64,000 nt of DNA. It comes from Cristatella mucedo. Taxonomy: Eukaryota > Bryozoa > Phylactolaemata > Cristatellidae. This document shows, one piece after another, positions 10,252 to 21,001 of the stretch (the stretch's first letter is position 1; each line of letters opens with the position of its first letter). The notes under the pieces are model-generated. The model was not told where the DNA came from. It ran no database searches and saw only the letters and a list, made by a program, of their open reading frames with translations. A program made the position numbers and the translations under genes. Location of the stretch: NCBI GenBank assembly GCA_009760855.2, contig WPIO01000171.1, positions 188,001 to 252,000 of the forward strand. The letters run 5' to 3'.

Positions 10252-10354
10252 GCGAGCACGTGTCTCCTTTGCTAAAAGAGCTAGGATGGTTGTCGGTTGA
10301 GCAACGGATACAGAGCAAAGTTCTTACGCTGACCCACTAGGCCCGCCACGGCTT
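10252..10354 (+). mobile_element. LINE B internal fragment without a 3' end
   Basis: It encodes HVSPLLKELGWLSVEQRIQS and KVLTLTH, stops at CGCCACGGCTT, and is sandwiched between two minus-strand A copies. A LINE piece lacking its own 3' end points to recombination or deletion rather than simple insertion. Confidence 0.7.
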
Positions 10355-10355
10355 A

Positions 10356-11381
10356 ATAATAATATTAATGATAAAAATGCACTTGATAAAGCACCCTCAG
10401 AGAACTTAATCTCTATCTAGGCGCTTTACATTTGCTGCAAAGGGAAATGCAATTGAATGGTGAGTAAAATCATGCTTGATAAACAAGCAAAATGAATAAC
10501 ATGGTGAGGGGTGACATGCACAGGGTCAGCATGCAAATGTGGCTACTGGCAGCATGCACAGTGTCAGCACTCATAAGCACTTCAAGGACGAATCACAGGG
10601 ACCCACTAAATGCTGTATTTAATAGGTGTGTTTTCAAGTTCTTTTTAAATGTGGTCAGGTCAGGGAATGTTCTGACGTGAGGTTGGGAGGGAGTTTCAGG
10701 CTGTGGGAGCATACGAACTAAATGCACGGTCTACAAAGGATTTGAGGTTTGTACGAGGTATTTGGAGACTGTTGGATTGCGAAAAGCGGGTGGTACGATG
10801 CTTGGCCTGGTGGGAGAGTATATCTGAGAGATAGGCTGGAGCCAAAGAATGAAGGGACCTAAAAGTGAGCGACAAAACCTTGAAGCCAATCCGTTGCTTG
10901 ACTGGTAGCCAGTGCAGGTCGGCGAGAAGTGGAGTGATGTGGCAATTGCGATGCTCACGACAGACAAGCCTAGCTGCGAGTTTTGCACCAGCTGCAATCG
11001 CCTGATCGCACATGCTGGTAGGCCAGTAAGCAGAAGTCGAGACGGGATGTCACGAATGCATGGACCAACTTGGACGTGGTATCTTTATCTAAACATACCC
11101 GAATTTTAGCGATGTTATGAAGCTGAAAATAGGCAGATTTGACTGTGGAGCTGATATGGTCGTCTAACAAGAGGTCACTTTGGAATATGACACCTAGATT
11201 TCGAGCTGATTAAACTGGAGATATGCTGGCAGAGCCAATTTTAAGCGTCAGCCTTTCCAATTTGTGAATCACACTGGGTTTGCGGATAACTAGTAAGTTT
11301 GTTTTATCATCGTCTAGTTTTAGAAAAAATGCTGCCATCCACGTCCGGATGTCATCAATACATGCAGCAAGTGAGTTGAGA
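10356..11381 (-). mobile_element. LINE A copy, about 1 kb
   Basis: It runs from the tail complement near 10375 through the ORF2 end (two frames because of small deletions near 11030) to the LNDDKTNLLV region and the residues just upstream, stopping at GAGTTGAGAGAATT. Confidence 0.85.
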
Positions 11382-11838
11382 GAATTGGCTTGGCTCCTCC
11401 ATACCTAGCTGAACTGCTGCACCAGTTTCAGCCTCTTCACACCCTCAGGTCCTGTGTGGACAATAAATTAGCTGTCCCATTCCTCCACTTACAGACCGTT
11501 GGCAACAAAAGCTTTAGCTCTGCAGGTCCTAGACTGTGGAACTCGCCTCCACAATTCTTACGCAACGACAACTACTCTCCTACTGCCGACTATGGCACAT
11601 CCTTTTCAGCCGTCCTGAGCTGCTACTTCTATGCTACTCACTACCTGAACTGCTCTCCTGATTCTGCTATCCTTCCCACTTTCTCTTTGCTGCGTGAGAC
11701 GAAGTCTTTTGGCTACCGAATGCGTACCGAAAGTTGCTTAGGATGTGAGTGTGCTATACAAAACTCTCCTGCATAACACCCACATGGTCTTTATGACTTT
11801 GTGGAAGTACAAACAGAGATACATTACATTACATTACA
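11382..11838 (+). mobile_element. LINE B 3' part with tail
   Basis: Open reading from MAPPYLAELLHQFQPLHTLR to FSSAGPRLWNSPPQFLRNDN, then the tail (TGAGTGTGCTATACAAAAC, TACATTACATTACATTACAT). The 5' junction abuts the A sequence GAGTTGAGAGAATT. Confidence 0.85.
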
Positions 11839-11839
11839 T

Positions 11840-12535
11840 GCAGAGTGTCAGTACGCATAAGCACATCAAGGACGAATCACAGGGACCCACTAAATGCTGT
11901 CCTAAAGAGGTGTTTTAAGTTCTTTTTAAATGTGGTCAAGTCAGGGGATGTTCTGATGCAAGTTGGGAGTGAGTTCCAGGCTTTGGCAGCATACGAACTA
12001 AATGCACGGTCTCCAAAGGATTTGAGGTTTGTACGAGGTATTGGTAGACTGTTAGATTCCGAAAAGCGGGTGGTACTATGCTTGGCCTGATGGGGGAGTA
12101 GATCTGAGAGATAGGCTGGAGCCAAAGTAAGAAGTGACCTAAAAGTGAGCGACAAAACCTCGAAGTCAATCCATTGCCTGACTGGTAGCCAGTGCAGGTC
12201 GGCGAGAAGTGGTGTGATGTGGCAACTTCGACGCTCACGACAGACAAGCTTAGCTGCGGAGTTTTGCACCAGCTGCAATCGCCTGATCGCACATGCCGGT
12301 AGGCCAGTAAGCAGTGAGTTGCAGAAGTCGAGATGGGATGTCACGAATGCATGGACCAACTTAGACATGGTATCCTTATCTAAACAAGCCCGAATTTTAG
12401 CAATGTTATGTAGCTGAAAGTAGGCAGATTTGACTGTGGAGCTTATGTAGTTTTCTAACGAAAGGTCAATCGGAAAATGACACCTAGATTTCGAGCTGAT
12501 TCAACAGGAGATATGCAGGAGCTTGGAGATCGTGC
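11840..12535 (-). mobile_element. LINE A copy lacking its 3' tail
   Basis: It begins inside the 3' UTR (GTGTCAGTACGCATAAGCAC), not at (AAT)n, and continues through an ORF2 end of about 163 codons to the SARNLG region. Loss of the tail beside a B insertion suggests a deletion at the junction. Confidence 0.8.
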
Positions 12536-12944
12536 ATTTAATAATAATGTACTTGATTTATTTATTTTACTTTTATTTTTATTTAGTTCACTGCCATAAG
12601 ACGGCGCCATTACAGGCAGCACTCCTTGCCTTAAGGCATATCCCAAAAGTCCTTTTCAATCAGCCATGCATTTAGCTTGTATAAGCAGAATATTTCGCCT
12701 CAGGGAAGAGCCTTGGTTAACAAAGACTTTGGATAGCAACCAAAGAAATCGAAGATAAGTCAGCACGATCGATGACATCATGTACGTGGGTAGAGCTTGA
12801 AAGAAGCAAGCCAGACAACTGACAGATGAACTTCTAACGTGTAAAAGTTCAACAAACTGACGGCAGAAAAAAAGGACAGTGTCGACACACCTGGAGTCTG
12901 AAACCACACAAAAGCGATTTGCACTAGACATTTGCTACGTGCTT
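12536..12944. other. Intronic sequence, no feature found
   Basis: AT-rich start (TTTATTTATTTTACTTTTATT), then unrecognised sequence. No exon compatible with the RAP1GDS1-like frame. Confidence 0.3.
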
Positions 12945-13030
12945 CCATTATAGAATATGTAAAGTGCATAGAAAGATATTTAGTTCTCTGAGAGTGCCCT
13001 ACAAATGTATTATTATTATTATTACCATTG
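12945..13030 (+). mobile_element. LINE A 3' tail, solo
   Basis: GTAAAGTGCATAGAAAGATA, TCTCTGAGAGTGCCCTACAA and (ATT)n. Confidence 0.65.
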
Positions 13031-13259
13031 TCATTGTTAGTATTATGCTGGCCAGTTTCGTCTGCACCTCACACTCAAAGCCTAAAGGCTTTTGGTGGGA
13101 ATCAGTGGCAGCCATCAGCAGGCATCACTAAGTAGCAAGGAAGCAAACAAAGGCACGTCTAAAGCAGGACAATGGATGATATAGTGAGCAGCTATGCAGC
13201 AGCAAAGGATGGGTGGCAATGAGGAGCAAGCCATGACCGACAGCAGGTAAACAGGAAAC

Positions 13260-13328
13260 CTGAAGCGCTAGCCGAGCATTTCTCGAGAGCTGCTGGAGGG
13301 AGCAGCACAGCCCTGCCGACCAACAACC
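13260..13328 (-). CDS. RAP1GDS1: RAP1GDS1-like gene, fourth coding exon (short)
   Basis: A 69-nt segment (2 nt, 22 codons, 1 nt) lies between CGATAGCAG and GTTTCC on the minus strand, only 0.5 kb after the preceding exon. The peptide is LLVGRAVLLPPAALEKCSASAS. In RAP1GDS1 the ALGN-CYD motif is followed within a few residues by a GR dipeptide and a short helix; here GR falls at the matching place, and the spacing to the next exon's LLLVTCGCL helix agrees with the family to within a few residues. Phase 1 on both sides fits the gene. The donor (GTTTCC) is weaker than the others and the acceptor lacks a long pyrimidine tract, so the exact boundaries are the least certain of the five. Confidence 0.5.
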
Positions 13329-13823
13329 CTGCTATCGTTAGCCGTGAAGGTGGTGAATGTAAATCGAGCCGGCAGCCAGTCCATTGCACGCTGCTGCGAA
13401 GAAACCGAGTGGAACCAGAGGCAACACTGGAACACTGGCGGCTCACATGAGTGAACCTCCAAGCCGTGCCTCCTCTGCCAGCCAGAGCCAGTGGCCACTG
13501 CTAAGCAAGGCGTGACTGCACTCGGACAGGATGGGCGTGGATGAGGAATGCATGGGCTCAGTCCATCAATCCAGAAGGCTAAGAGATCACAATCCAAATC
13601 GGTCCGACACAAAGTAAGAGGCCCTTTTCTGCACATAGCAATAACACGATCGGTATGTATCCAGGTAATCAACCGAAGCCACGGGGGGGGGGGGGCAGTT
13701 GCCACAACTGCAATCTAGTAGGCCCGGTACGAACAGCAGGCAAGCAGAAGAGCTGGGCGGCTCGACCAATGGCTGGAGAAGGGGCGGCCCTCTTCCGAGC
13801 TGCCGGGGGGGGGGGGGGCTTAC

Positions 13824-13952
13824 CCTGGTCGTAGCATAGGTTGCCAAGTGCTCGCAGTGCTTGTATGCAGGCTGCCTCTTGATCGTGAAGGTCGAGGAGG
13901 GCGACCAAGAGCTCGATGAGGCCGCACTCCAAACAAAGCGGCCGACAAGTCT
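13824..13952 (-). CDS. RAP1GDS1: RAP1GDS1-like gene, third coding exon (armadillo repeat)
   Basis: The minus strand gives acceptor CTGCACTTGTAG, 129 nt (2 nt, 42 codons, 1 nt) and donor GTAAGC. The peptide contains ECGLIELLVALLDLHDQEA followed by ALRALGNLCYDQ. This GL-LL-LL followed by ALGN-CYD is close to the armadillo repeat of RAP1GDS1 that carries the ALGNICYD motif; 43 codons is one repeat length. Spliced to the 22.6-kb exon it reads ELAKT-E-TCRPLCLECGL, with a Glu made across the junction and no residue apparently missing. Just inside the following intron is a homopolymeric run of 14 G on the plus strand (C on the coding strand). SmgGDS binds prenylated small GTPases and promotes nucleotide exchange; this is known of the family, not shown here. 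Confidence 0.78.
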
Positions 13953-14204
13953 CTACAAGTGCAGGACAACAAAGCATCTACAGCAGGCGATCAGGTACGC
14001 AGCAACTCGTGACCAGAGCAGCAGCCAACTATCGGCATAAATGCTTCGAGCTACACAGCGACACTGATAAGAACTTGGCCAAGTCTTCCGTTAAGTCTGC
14101 TGCTGCAACAAGGAATTGCTGACTCCTTCTTGATGACAATAGGTTCACACCGATGATTGGTTAGCAACTAGTTCACCTCTCTCTCTCTCTCTCTCTCTCA
14201 AAAT

Positions 14205-14375
14205 ACTGGTTGATTTAACAGCCTCTTTTGTATAGCGATAGAAGAGCCTTTACGGCTATCGCTAACGCCTACAGTGGCAATAAAGCATCACCCACAGTAG
14301 GATTCGAACCCACGACCTCGAGACCGAGGTCGTGAAAAGCAACCACCTTACCTGATATGCCATAACGGCACACCA
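14205..14375 (-). mobile_element. SINE2 copy
   Basis: Minus strand: tRNA-like head with CCGTTATGGCATATCAGG, B-box GGTCGTGGGTTCGAATCC, then GCCGTAAAGGCTCTTC, TATCGCTATACAAAAGAGGC and TTAAATCAAC. It is one of the best copies and is preceded by a short (CT)n run (14178-14198). Confidence 0.75.
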
Positions 14376-14379
14376 AACT

Positions 14380-14999
14380 TCAACAAAACTTATCAACGAA
14401 ACTGTATTAAGTATGTGCAGTTAGTGTGTTCAATAAGGCAACTAGGCCTGATGTTTTAGATGATTGGAATTAATGGACATATTACATATTACTAATCAGT
14501 CTGCAATAGCAAATAAACAAAAAAGTCACGTCATGATTTAAAGAGCATCCACAGCATAGTTCCTTTAAAGCTGGCTGAACTTGAATTGCTGCCATAGCAT
14601 CACACCCGTATGTTCCCTCTGATCACTACAATATCAAGGAATGCTGCTAGCAAATGCGGCCTTGTTCTGAAGGGTCCAGACTGCTGCTCCACGGTGCTAC
14701 AGACCCACCTGATACCGATTAAGGCACTCCTTTGTTATTGTCATTGTCACCACTAATTTGCTGATTAATTAACCTAATGATCCATTTCAGCTCTGCTTCA
14801 CGTAAGGAGACATGAGAGTACAAATGAGTCTCTGTGTCTAATTCCAAAAAGCTATTTTCTGTCACACACTCAGCAACTATGCGGATTTTCGGTAAGAATA
14901 CAGCAGTTAACTGTCTTCATCCATAAAACAAAGAAAGAGTGAGAACCATTGGTGAATCAGGACAAACAAGGAAGTATGTGGCAAAAAAGGAGCAATGCA
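14380..14999. other. Intronic sequence, no feature found
   Basis: Unrecognised, moderately AT-rich sequence upstream (minus strand) of the third coding exon. Confidence 0.3.
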
Positions 15000-15194
15000 T
15001 GTCGGTTTACAAGAAAGAGCCAGAAACGGCAGCAGAGAAGATTATGCTGCTGACAAGAGCTGTGTAAGTGAATTCCACAGTGTAGGACTCCAGCAGGGCC
15101 AGTGCTCTAGTGTCACCAACCGTAGTTGAGTTAAAGGAAGGGACAGCCAACAAATTATTATGAGAGAACAAGAAGTGCAGGAGCCGGCAGAAGC
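15000..15194 (-). mobile_element. LINE B-related relic
   Basis: The complement resembles the WNSLP and preceding region of B (GTGAATTCCACAGTGTAGGA, then GTGTCACCAACCGT); the relic appears to resume at 15380 beyond two inserted elements. Confidence 0.5.
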
Positions 15195-15305
15195 TGGTAC
15201 GGTCTTTGCCTTTACTGTCCAAGGTCGTGGACTCGAGTTATGTGGCATATGTAAAGCATGGATTGAGATTAAGTTCTCTCAGGATGCTACAAGTACGATT
15301 TCCAT
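15195..15305 (+). mobile_element. SINE1 fragment
   Basis: B-box AAGGTCGTGGACTCGAGT, then GGCATATGTAAAGCATGGAT and GTTCTCTCAGGATGCTACAA, the SINE1 body and LINE A-like tail. Confidence 0.6.
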
Positions 15306-15378
15306 TTTTAATAATAATAATAATACATTTGCTATAGCGCCCTCAGAGAACTCAATCTCTTTCTAGGCACTTGACATT
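15306..15378 (-). mobile_element. LINE A 3' tail, solo
   Basis: (AAT)n and GCGCCCTCAGAGAACTCAATC, TTCTAGGCACTTGACATTTG. Confidence 0.75.
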
Positions 15379-15379
15379 T

Positions 15380-15640
15380 GCACATTAGATCTGACAGAGC
15401 AAAGCCATGGTTGGCATTGTAAGCAAAGGTAAGAATTTTGGTTTGCATACAAAAATCAACTGGGAGCCACCAACTATTCCGCTAAGAAGCAGGGACACAT
15501 AACGTTAACTTCTTAGACTTAAGAGACCAACAACGCAGCCACATTTAGCACCAGCAATAGAAGCTAAGTGGCTTCCTCGGCTGCCCAGAAAATTCACTGA
15601 TGGCTGAGAAAAGTAGCCAAGCTTTCGAGTATTTGACCAT
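15380..15640 (-). mobile_element. LINE B-related relic, continuation
   Basis: GGTAAGAATTTTGGTTTGCA and ACTGGGAGCCACC match, as complement, the KVLTLTH and WLPVEQRIQ region in diverged form. Confidence 0.4.
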
Positions 15641-16279
15641 GATTTCTTAACGTAACCACGATTTAACCCGCACTTTGAGCTGAGCAACAGTTAGCAATGC
15701 ATTACAGGTATAGTAAATCCCAAACGGTCATGCACTGTGCTCTATTGCCATGAAAAGGCATAGCAAGAATGGTGAGTGCCGAAATGGCTGCGATCTGCAC
15801 AGAGGTGCCGGTCACTGTCCACTGCCATAATGTGTGCAACGTGTAACCACCCCTGCTGTTATTGCCAATATTACTTGCATCCATGGATTGGAAATGGTCT
15901 CTGAAAGTTGACATCGAAACACCAAAAGCTACATTTTCCAGACTCCTAATTCACCAAGGCTACACTACCATACTAGAGACTAATCCTGATACGTTGACAA
16001 TTCAACTGAAAAAGCGTACATTTTTTCCAAAACAGGTGCCTGGATAAATGAACGATGCAGTCCAAATACAGCGAACAAGAATGATTCATTCAGCTAAAAA
16101 AAACTGCGACCTTCCATAAAATACGGAACTGGCAAGTAGCGTGGAGCTACAACATAATAAACCAGAAATAACAGATTGTTATGCAAAAACTAGGCACTTT
16201 ATACTTTCTCTCAAAACTTGTTGTCTGGCCTTGAAGGGCACATTTTGAAGAAAAAACTGGCAAAATCAGAGGTCATTTA
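15641..16279. other. Intronic sequence, no firm feature
   Basis: A plus-strand ORF (15862-16047) contains KATFSRLLIHQGYTTILET and ends near an AAACAG/GTGCCT that could be a donor, but I see no acceptor partner or family. Otherwise AT-rich. Confidence 0.3.
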
Positions 16280-16447
16280 ACAATAATAATAATAATAATT
16301 CACTTGATAAAGCGCCCTCAGAGAACTTAATCTCTCTCTAGGTGCTTTACATTTGCTGTAAAGTGAAATGCAATTGAATGGTAAGTAAAATCATGCTTGA
16401 AAAACAAACGAAATGAATAATATGGTTAGGGGTGACATGCACAGGGT
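16280..16447 (-). mobile_element. LINE A 3' UTR fragment
   Basis: (AAT)n, tail stem-loop complement and UTR to GACATGCACAGGGTC; no coding part. Confidence 0.85.
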
Positions 16448-16606
16448 CCAATTACAAGGGTCGATTTACCAAGTTACTGAGAGCAGTAGAATTTTGCCTC
16501 GACTGGAGTGCCACACGGCAGCAACCGTTGGCTTTCTAGGCCGGTGCTCTGCACAGAGTCTTAGCCAGGGCTAAGCAAGGTGCCGACATTTCATTTCATT
16601 TCAGAG
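16448..16606 (+). repeat. Possible third short repeat with (ATTTC)n tail
   Basis: GCCTCGACTGGAGTGCCACA leads to GCTAAGCAAGGTGCCGACATTTCATTTCATTTCA; a pentameric tail like this is typical of LINE/SINE 3' ends. No second clear copy in the window. Confidence 0.3.
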
Positions 16607-16784
16607 GCCACTGATTCGAGTACAGCAGTAGGCAACTCTTTATTGCCCATCGTAAGCTGGAATTATGGCAGCTTTAGCTCTTCTTCCAGAACATAAATAA
16701 GGCTGCTAAATCGGTTAACCTTCACTACAGTTTACCAATCGAGTTATCCAGACTGCATTCCTGTGCTCTAAACACAAGCCTAAA

Positions 16785-17475
16785 TAATAATATTAGTAAC
16801 ACATCTACATAGCACCTTATAGGAGAATTTATGCCGATGATGCAAATGCTGTGACGTGTACAGGCAACTTTCTAGCTTCTCTTTAAATATCTGCAAAATC
16901 AAGGACGTCACTCGGTTTCTCGGTTTCTAAGCTTTGGGAGAATACAAGCAGAGGGCTTCGTCTCAAGAGGATCTGAGGTTGGTAGAGAAGCACAGCTGAG
17001 CGACTTCTTTCAAAAGAGTGGATGGTGCTGTATGAAGCCCGATTGGGAAGCATTTCGAATAGGTATTCTGTGGCAAGAGAATGAAAAGACCTAAAAGCGA
17101 GTGACAGAACTTTAAAGTCGTTACGCTACTTGATGGAGAGTCAGCACGGGTCGGTGAGAAATGGTGCAATGTGACAGCTGCTACATTTCCTACAGACAAG
17201 CCCAGCTGCTAAGTTTTATACTGACTACACGCATCTTATTGCAAAGCAGGAAGAGCTGCAATCAGTGACTTAAGATCAGTGAGTCTAGACCGGATGTCAC
17301 GAATGCACAGACCAGCTGGGTAGAGGTATCCTTGTCTAAGCAGGCCCAATTTTTTGCACTGGTGCACAGCTGAAATTAGGCATACTTGACTGTAACACTG
17401 ATGAGGACATCTAGTGAAAGGTCACACTGGTACGATACACCCAGAGGAGGTTCACAAGCAATAGAACACATGCTG
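16785..17475 (-). mobile_element. LINE A/C relic
   Basis: Old copy: tail remnant near 16790-16830, then complement of frame-broken ORF2 end (SLFILLPQNTY, DSPSSS in shifted frames), ending near the SARN region (GTACGATACACCCAGAGG). Confidence 0.65.
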
Positions 17476-17517
17476 GCCAAGTCAAGAAAGTGTGAATGTT
17501 AGCAAGATGCACATGCA

Positions 17518-17580
17518 TACATACATATATACATACATGCATACATATGTACATACACACATATATACATGTATAGAATT
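17518..17580 (+). repeat. Degenerate (ATAC)n array
   Basis: ACATACATATATACATACATG units with interruptions. Confidence 0.8.
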
Positions 17581-17593
17581 TTTGCACCAGCAT

Positions 17594-17596
<3 letters not shown>

Positions 17597-17629
<33 letters not shown>

Positions 17630-17652
17630 CGTGCGTGTGTGGGTGTGTGGGG
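17597..17652 (+). repeat. (TG)n microsatellite
   Basis: About 22 TG units, TGCG variants and a terminal G run. Confidence 0.93.
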
Positions 17653-18636
17653 GGGGGCTGGAACAAAAAATCTATGCATAATGGGAATTAACACAAATCT
17701 AAAAATGTACTGAGTTTTACCAAATCACGGCCAAAAATACTGCCACATTAATATGACAAAGCAGTAAATGTGAATTTATAATATATATTGTTATATATAT
17801 TGAATAAATTGTGAATGAAACATTGTGAATACTGCCACCTAGGTTAGACTACTAGGTTCAGAAAAATATGCACAATTACCTTGTTTGGCAGTATCACAAG
17901 GGTTCGAAAATAGTTGAGATTTTCAAAGGATTGTTTTTGGCAGCACAATCAGATGATAAAGTAAGATTCTTTGGATGTGCCAGACATACCTCTCTGGAAA
18001 ATGCATCTTAACAACTGTGTCGTGCACTAGTTTGGAGAATGTTCAAAGTTTGAGCCTTCTTGTTTGTGTGCAGATAGATACATGCGCCAGATCTTATTTG
18101 GGAAAATGCAAAACATCGGTGGTGCAGTTTGATCAAAAAACTAGCTCACTGCGTTTCCTGGTGAAAAAGAGCCTTAGAGGACTACAACACTGCTTTAGAA
18201 GTCTTGGCAAACGTGTGACCTGCATGTGTTATGTGTTCCCTGAAATAATGAGCCGGAAGCTTAATTTAGTGCATGCATTTAGCAAACTGAGATAGTTTAA
18301 ACCTTAAATGCAATTTTAAAGAATTCTTCAATTCCCTGTTTACCAGAAAAGGCCGTTCGATTTTTTTCTTCATTCCATTAACTTTTCCAAGTACCTGTAG
18401 GTATAGCGAGTGCAGCAAGGAGGCAAAGACGCCCCAAGCCGAGTGCGATTGGACGCCGCTAAATTCGGCTCCCAACTCTGCTGCCAGCCAGCCTATTTAT
18501 CAGACGTTCGGAGGCACGACGTTGCTACAAACTTGGCAAGCAGCCCCCACGTCATGACAGGACGATGCTGCAAACGCAGCTCTCGTTGAAGTTCGAGTCT
18601 CAGCCGACACGCAACGAATACTGGCGACGAGGCTCT
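17653..18636. other. Intronic sequence, no feature found
   Basis: It includes an unrelated 106-codon plus ORF (17975-18295) without recognisable motifs, and a GC-richer patch at 18410-18560. No exon found on either strand. Confidence 0.3.
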
Positions 18637-20185
18637 CACTTCCATTCCAATCAAAGACACTGGAACGGGTCGTGGCAGACCAGCTCAACTCATATATTGA
18701 AACTTCAAACCTTATCAGTAAGTTCCAGTCTGGCTTTAGAGCTACAGAATCAGCTTTGCTTAGGGTGTACAACGACCTACTTAGGAATACTGACATGGGT
18801 AGAGTGTCTCTGCTTGTTTTGCTCGATCGTTCGGCAACTTTTGATACTATCGATAACCAAGTTCTTCTAGAGTGCCTCTCGTCTCGCCTGGACATCACTG
18901 GCACTGCTCTCCAATGGTTCAGGTCCTATCTCAGTGGCAGACTCCAGAGTATTGACATGAATGGACAAAGATCACCGAGGTACCTCTGAAATATGGGGTA
19001 CCTCAGGGCTCCGTGCTAGGTCCGGTTCTTCTCACGATTTACACTCTCCCTCTTGCTGATAGGATTACCAAGCACAATCTAGGCTTTCACTTCTATGCGG
19101 ATGTCACTCAGTTGTACCTTTGCTTTGATCCCTCCCAGCCTTCGAGCAACTCAAATTATCTCAACTCACTTGATGCATGTATTGATGACATCCGCATATA
19201 GAAGGCAGCAAATTTTCTAAAACTAAACGATGATAAAACTAACTTACTAGTTATGGGCAAACCCAGTGTGATTCACAAATTGGAAAAGCTGATGCTCAAA
19301 ATTGGCTCTGCCAGCATATCTCCTGTTGAATCAGCTCGAAATCTATGTGTCATATTCCAAAGCGACCACTCGTTAGACGACCACATAAGCTCCACAATCA
19401 AGTCTGCCTACTTTCAGATACATAACATTGCTAAAATTAGAGCTTGTTTAGATAAGGATACCACGTCTAAGTTGGTCCATGCATTTGTGACATCCCGTCT
19501 TGACTTCTGTAACTCACTGCTTGCTGGCCTACCAGCATGAGCAATCAGGCGCTTACAGCTGGTGCAAAACTCTGCAGTTAGGCTTGTCTGTCGTGAGCAT
19601 CACAGTAGTCACATCACACCATTTCTCGCCGACCTGCACTGGCTACCAGTCAAGCAATGGATTGACTTCAAGGTTTTGTCACTCACTTTTAGGTCACTTC
19701 ATTCTTTGGCTCCAGCCTATCTCTCAGATCTACTGCCCCATCAGGCCATGCACCGTACCATCCGCTTTTTGGAATCCAACAGTCTACAAATACCTCGTAC
19801 AAACCTCAAATCCTTTGTAGACCGTGCATTTAGTTCGTGTGCTCCTAAGCCTGGAACTCACTCCCGACTTTCACCACAACTTCCCCTGACTTGACCGCAT
19901 TTAAAAAGAACTTAAAAACTCGCCTATTTAGGACAGCATTTAGTGGGTCTTTGTGATTCATCCTTTATGTGCTTATGCGTGCTGACACTGTGCATGCTGC
20001 CACTAACCACACTTGCATGCTGACCCTGAGCATGTCATCCCTAACCATGTTATTCATGTTGCTTATCAAGCATGATACTACTCACCATTCAATCGCATTT
20101 CCCTTTGCAGCAAATGTAAAGCGCCTAGAAAGAGATTGAGTTCTCTGAGGGCGCTTTATCAAGTGCATTATAATCATTTTCATTA
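18637..20185 (+). mobile_element. LINE A, copy containing the reverse transcriptase domain
   Basis: The longest continuous A copy. Order: FQSKTLERVVADQLNSYIE, KFQSGFRATESALLRVYNDL, LLVLLDRSATFDTID, QWFRSYLSGRLQSIDMNGQ, the GVPQGSVLGPVLLTIYTLPL box, then FHFYADVTQLYL. The catalytic YADD reads YADV, and stops plus frameshifts near 18990, 19200, 19538 and 19850 break the reading, so it is dead. The ORF2 end, UTR, stem-loop and (ATT)-type tail follow. The GVPQGS...GP box and the LNDDKT motif place it in the CR1/L2 clade. The endonuclease and ORF1 parts are missing (5' truncation). It lies in an intron of the RAP1GDS1-like gene, antisense to it. Confidence 0.9.
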
Positions 20186-20189
20186 TTAT

Positions 20190-20648
20190 TTCTTTCCATC
20201 GCATCATCCCATTTTAGTATCTCTTCGAATCATATCAAACTTGTGGCTGTGAATGCTCAAATTGGCATGCTCCAAACCCTCAATGATTACTAAAAAAAAA
20301 GCCTGACACGGCTGGTGAGATGAAGTTGAAGGAGCCGGATACTATTTGCATCTATTAAATCCTACTTCGCAGGGCTCCGACGGTATTAAAAGATATCTGT
20401 CGAGAATGGTGACTATGTCGGAAGCCGAAAATAAAAGCCCCAGTTACTAAACAAGCAGGGTCACTGGACATAGTTTTCACCTAGTAAGATAACTAGGTTG
20501 GTAAAATGCCCGACTTGTTACAAATATTGCTAACTCATGCAAATTATATGCTCTGGTAAAATTTTGTTGGCCTGCAGTCCATGAAAAACTGAATTATCAG
20601 AGACTTTCAGTCAATCCTCAGGGTACATAGAATTTTCGGGCCAGTTTA
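20190..20648. other. Intronic sequence, no feature found
   Basis: No repeat or exon recognised. Confidence 0.3.
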
Positions 20649-20649
20649 A

Positions 20650-20800
20650 TAGCCATATTTGCATAGTGGCATAAGAGCCTTAACAGTAATCACCACCACT
20701 TGAAGTTAGCAATAAAGGATCTCCCACTGCAGGATTCGATCCTACTACCACGGTCAGTGAACAGCGGGCACTTTACCTCCAGGGCTATCACAGACATGCT
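20650..20800 (-). mobile_element. SINE2 copy, diverged
   Basis: AGGATTCGATCCTACTACCA (B-box region) and AAGAGCCTTAACAGTAATCA in complement, with TTTGCATAGTGGC replacing TTGTATAGCGAC. Confidence 0.55.
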
Positions 20801-21001
20801 AACTTAAAGTCTTGGCTTTAAATATTCATAACTCGGTGGGCCGAAGTCGAGAGCACTGCCTGAATGAAAGTGCATATTACTTTAAATAGCAATTGGGTGC
20901 TACAAAGGACCCATTTTATCTTTACAGCTGAGTGCTCCCGTGAACATGTGTCGGGACGTTCCACAAAGCTACCTCAGCAACCAGAGCCAAACCAGGCTAA
21001 A

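Noticed and set aside
15862-16047. Plus-strand ORF with ETPKATFSRLLIHQGYTT
   Set aside because: No acceptor partner, no recognised family, and it lies in an intron on the opposite strand.
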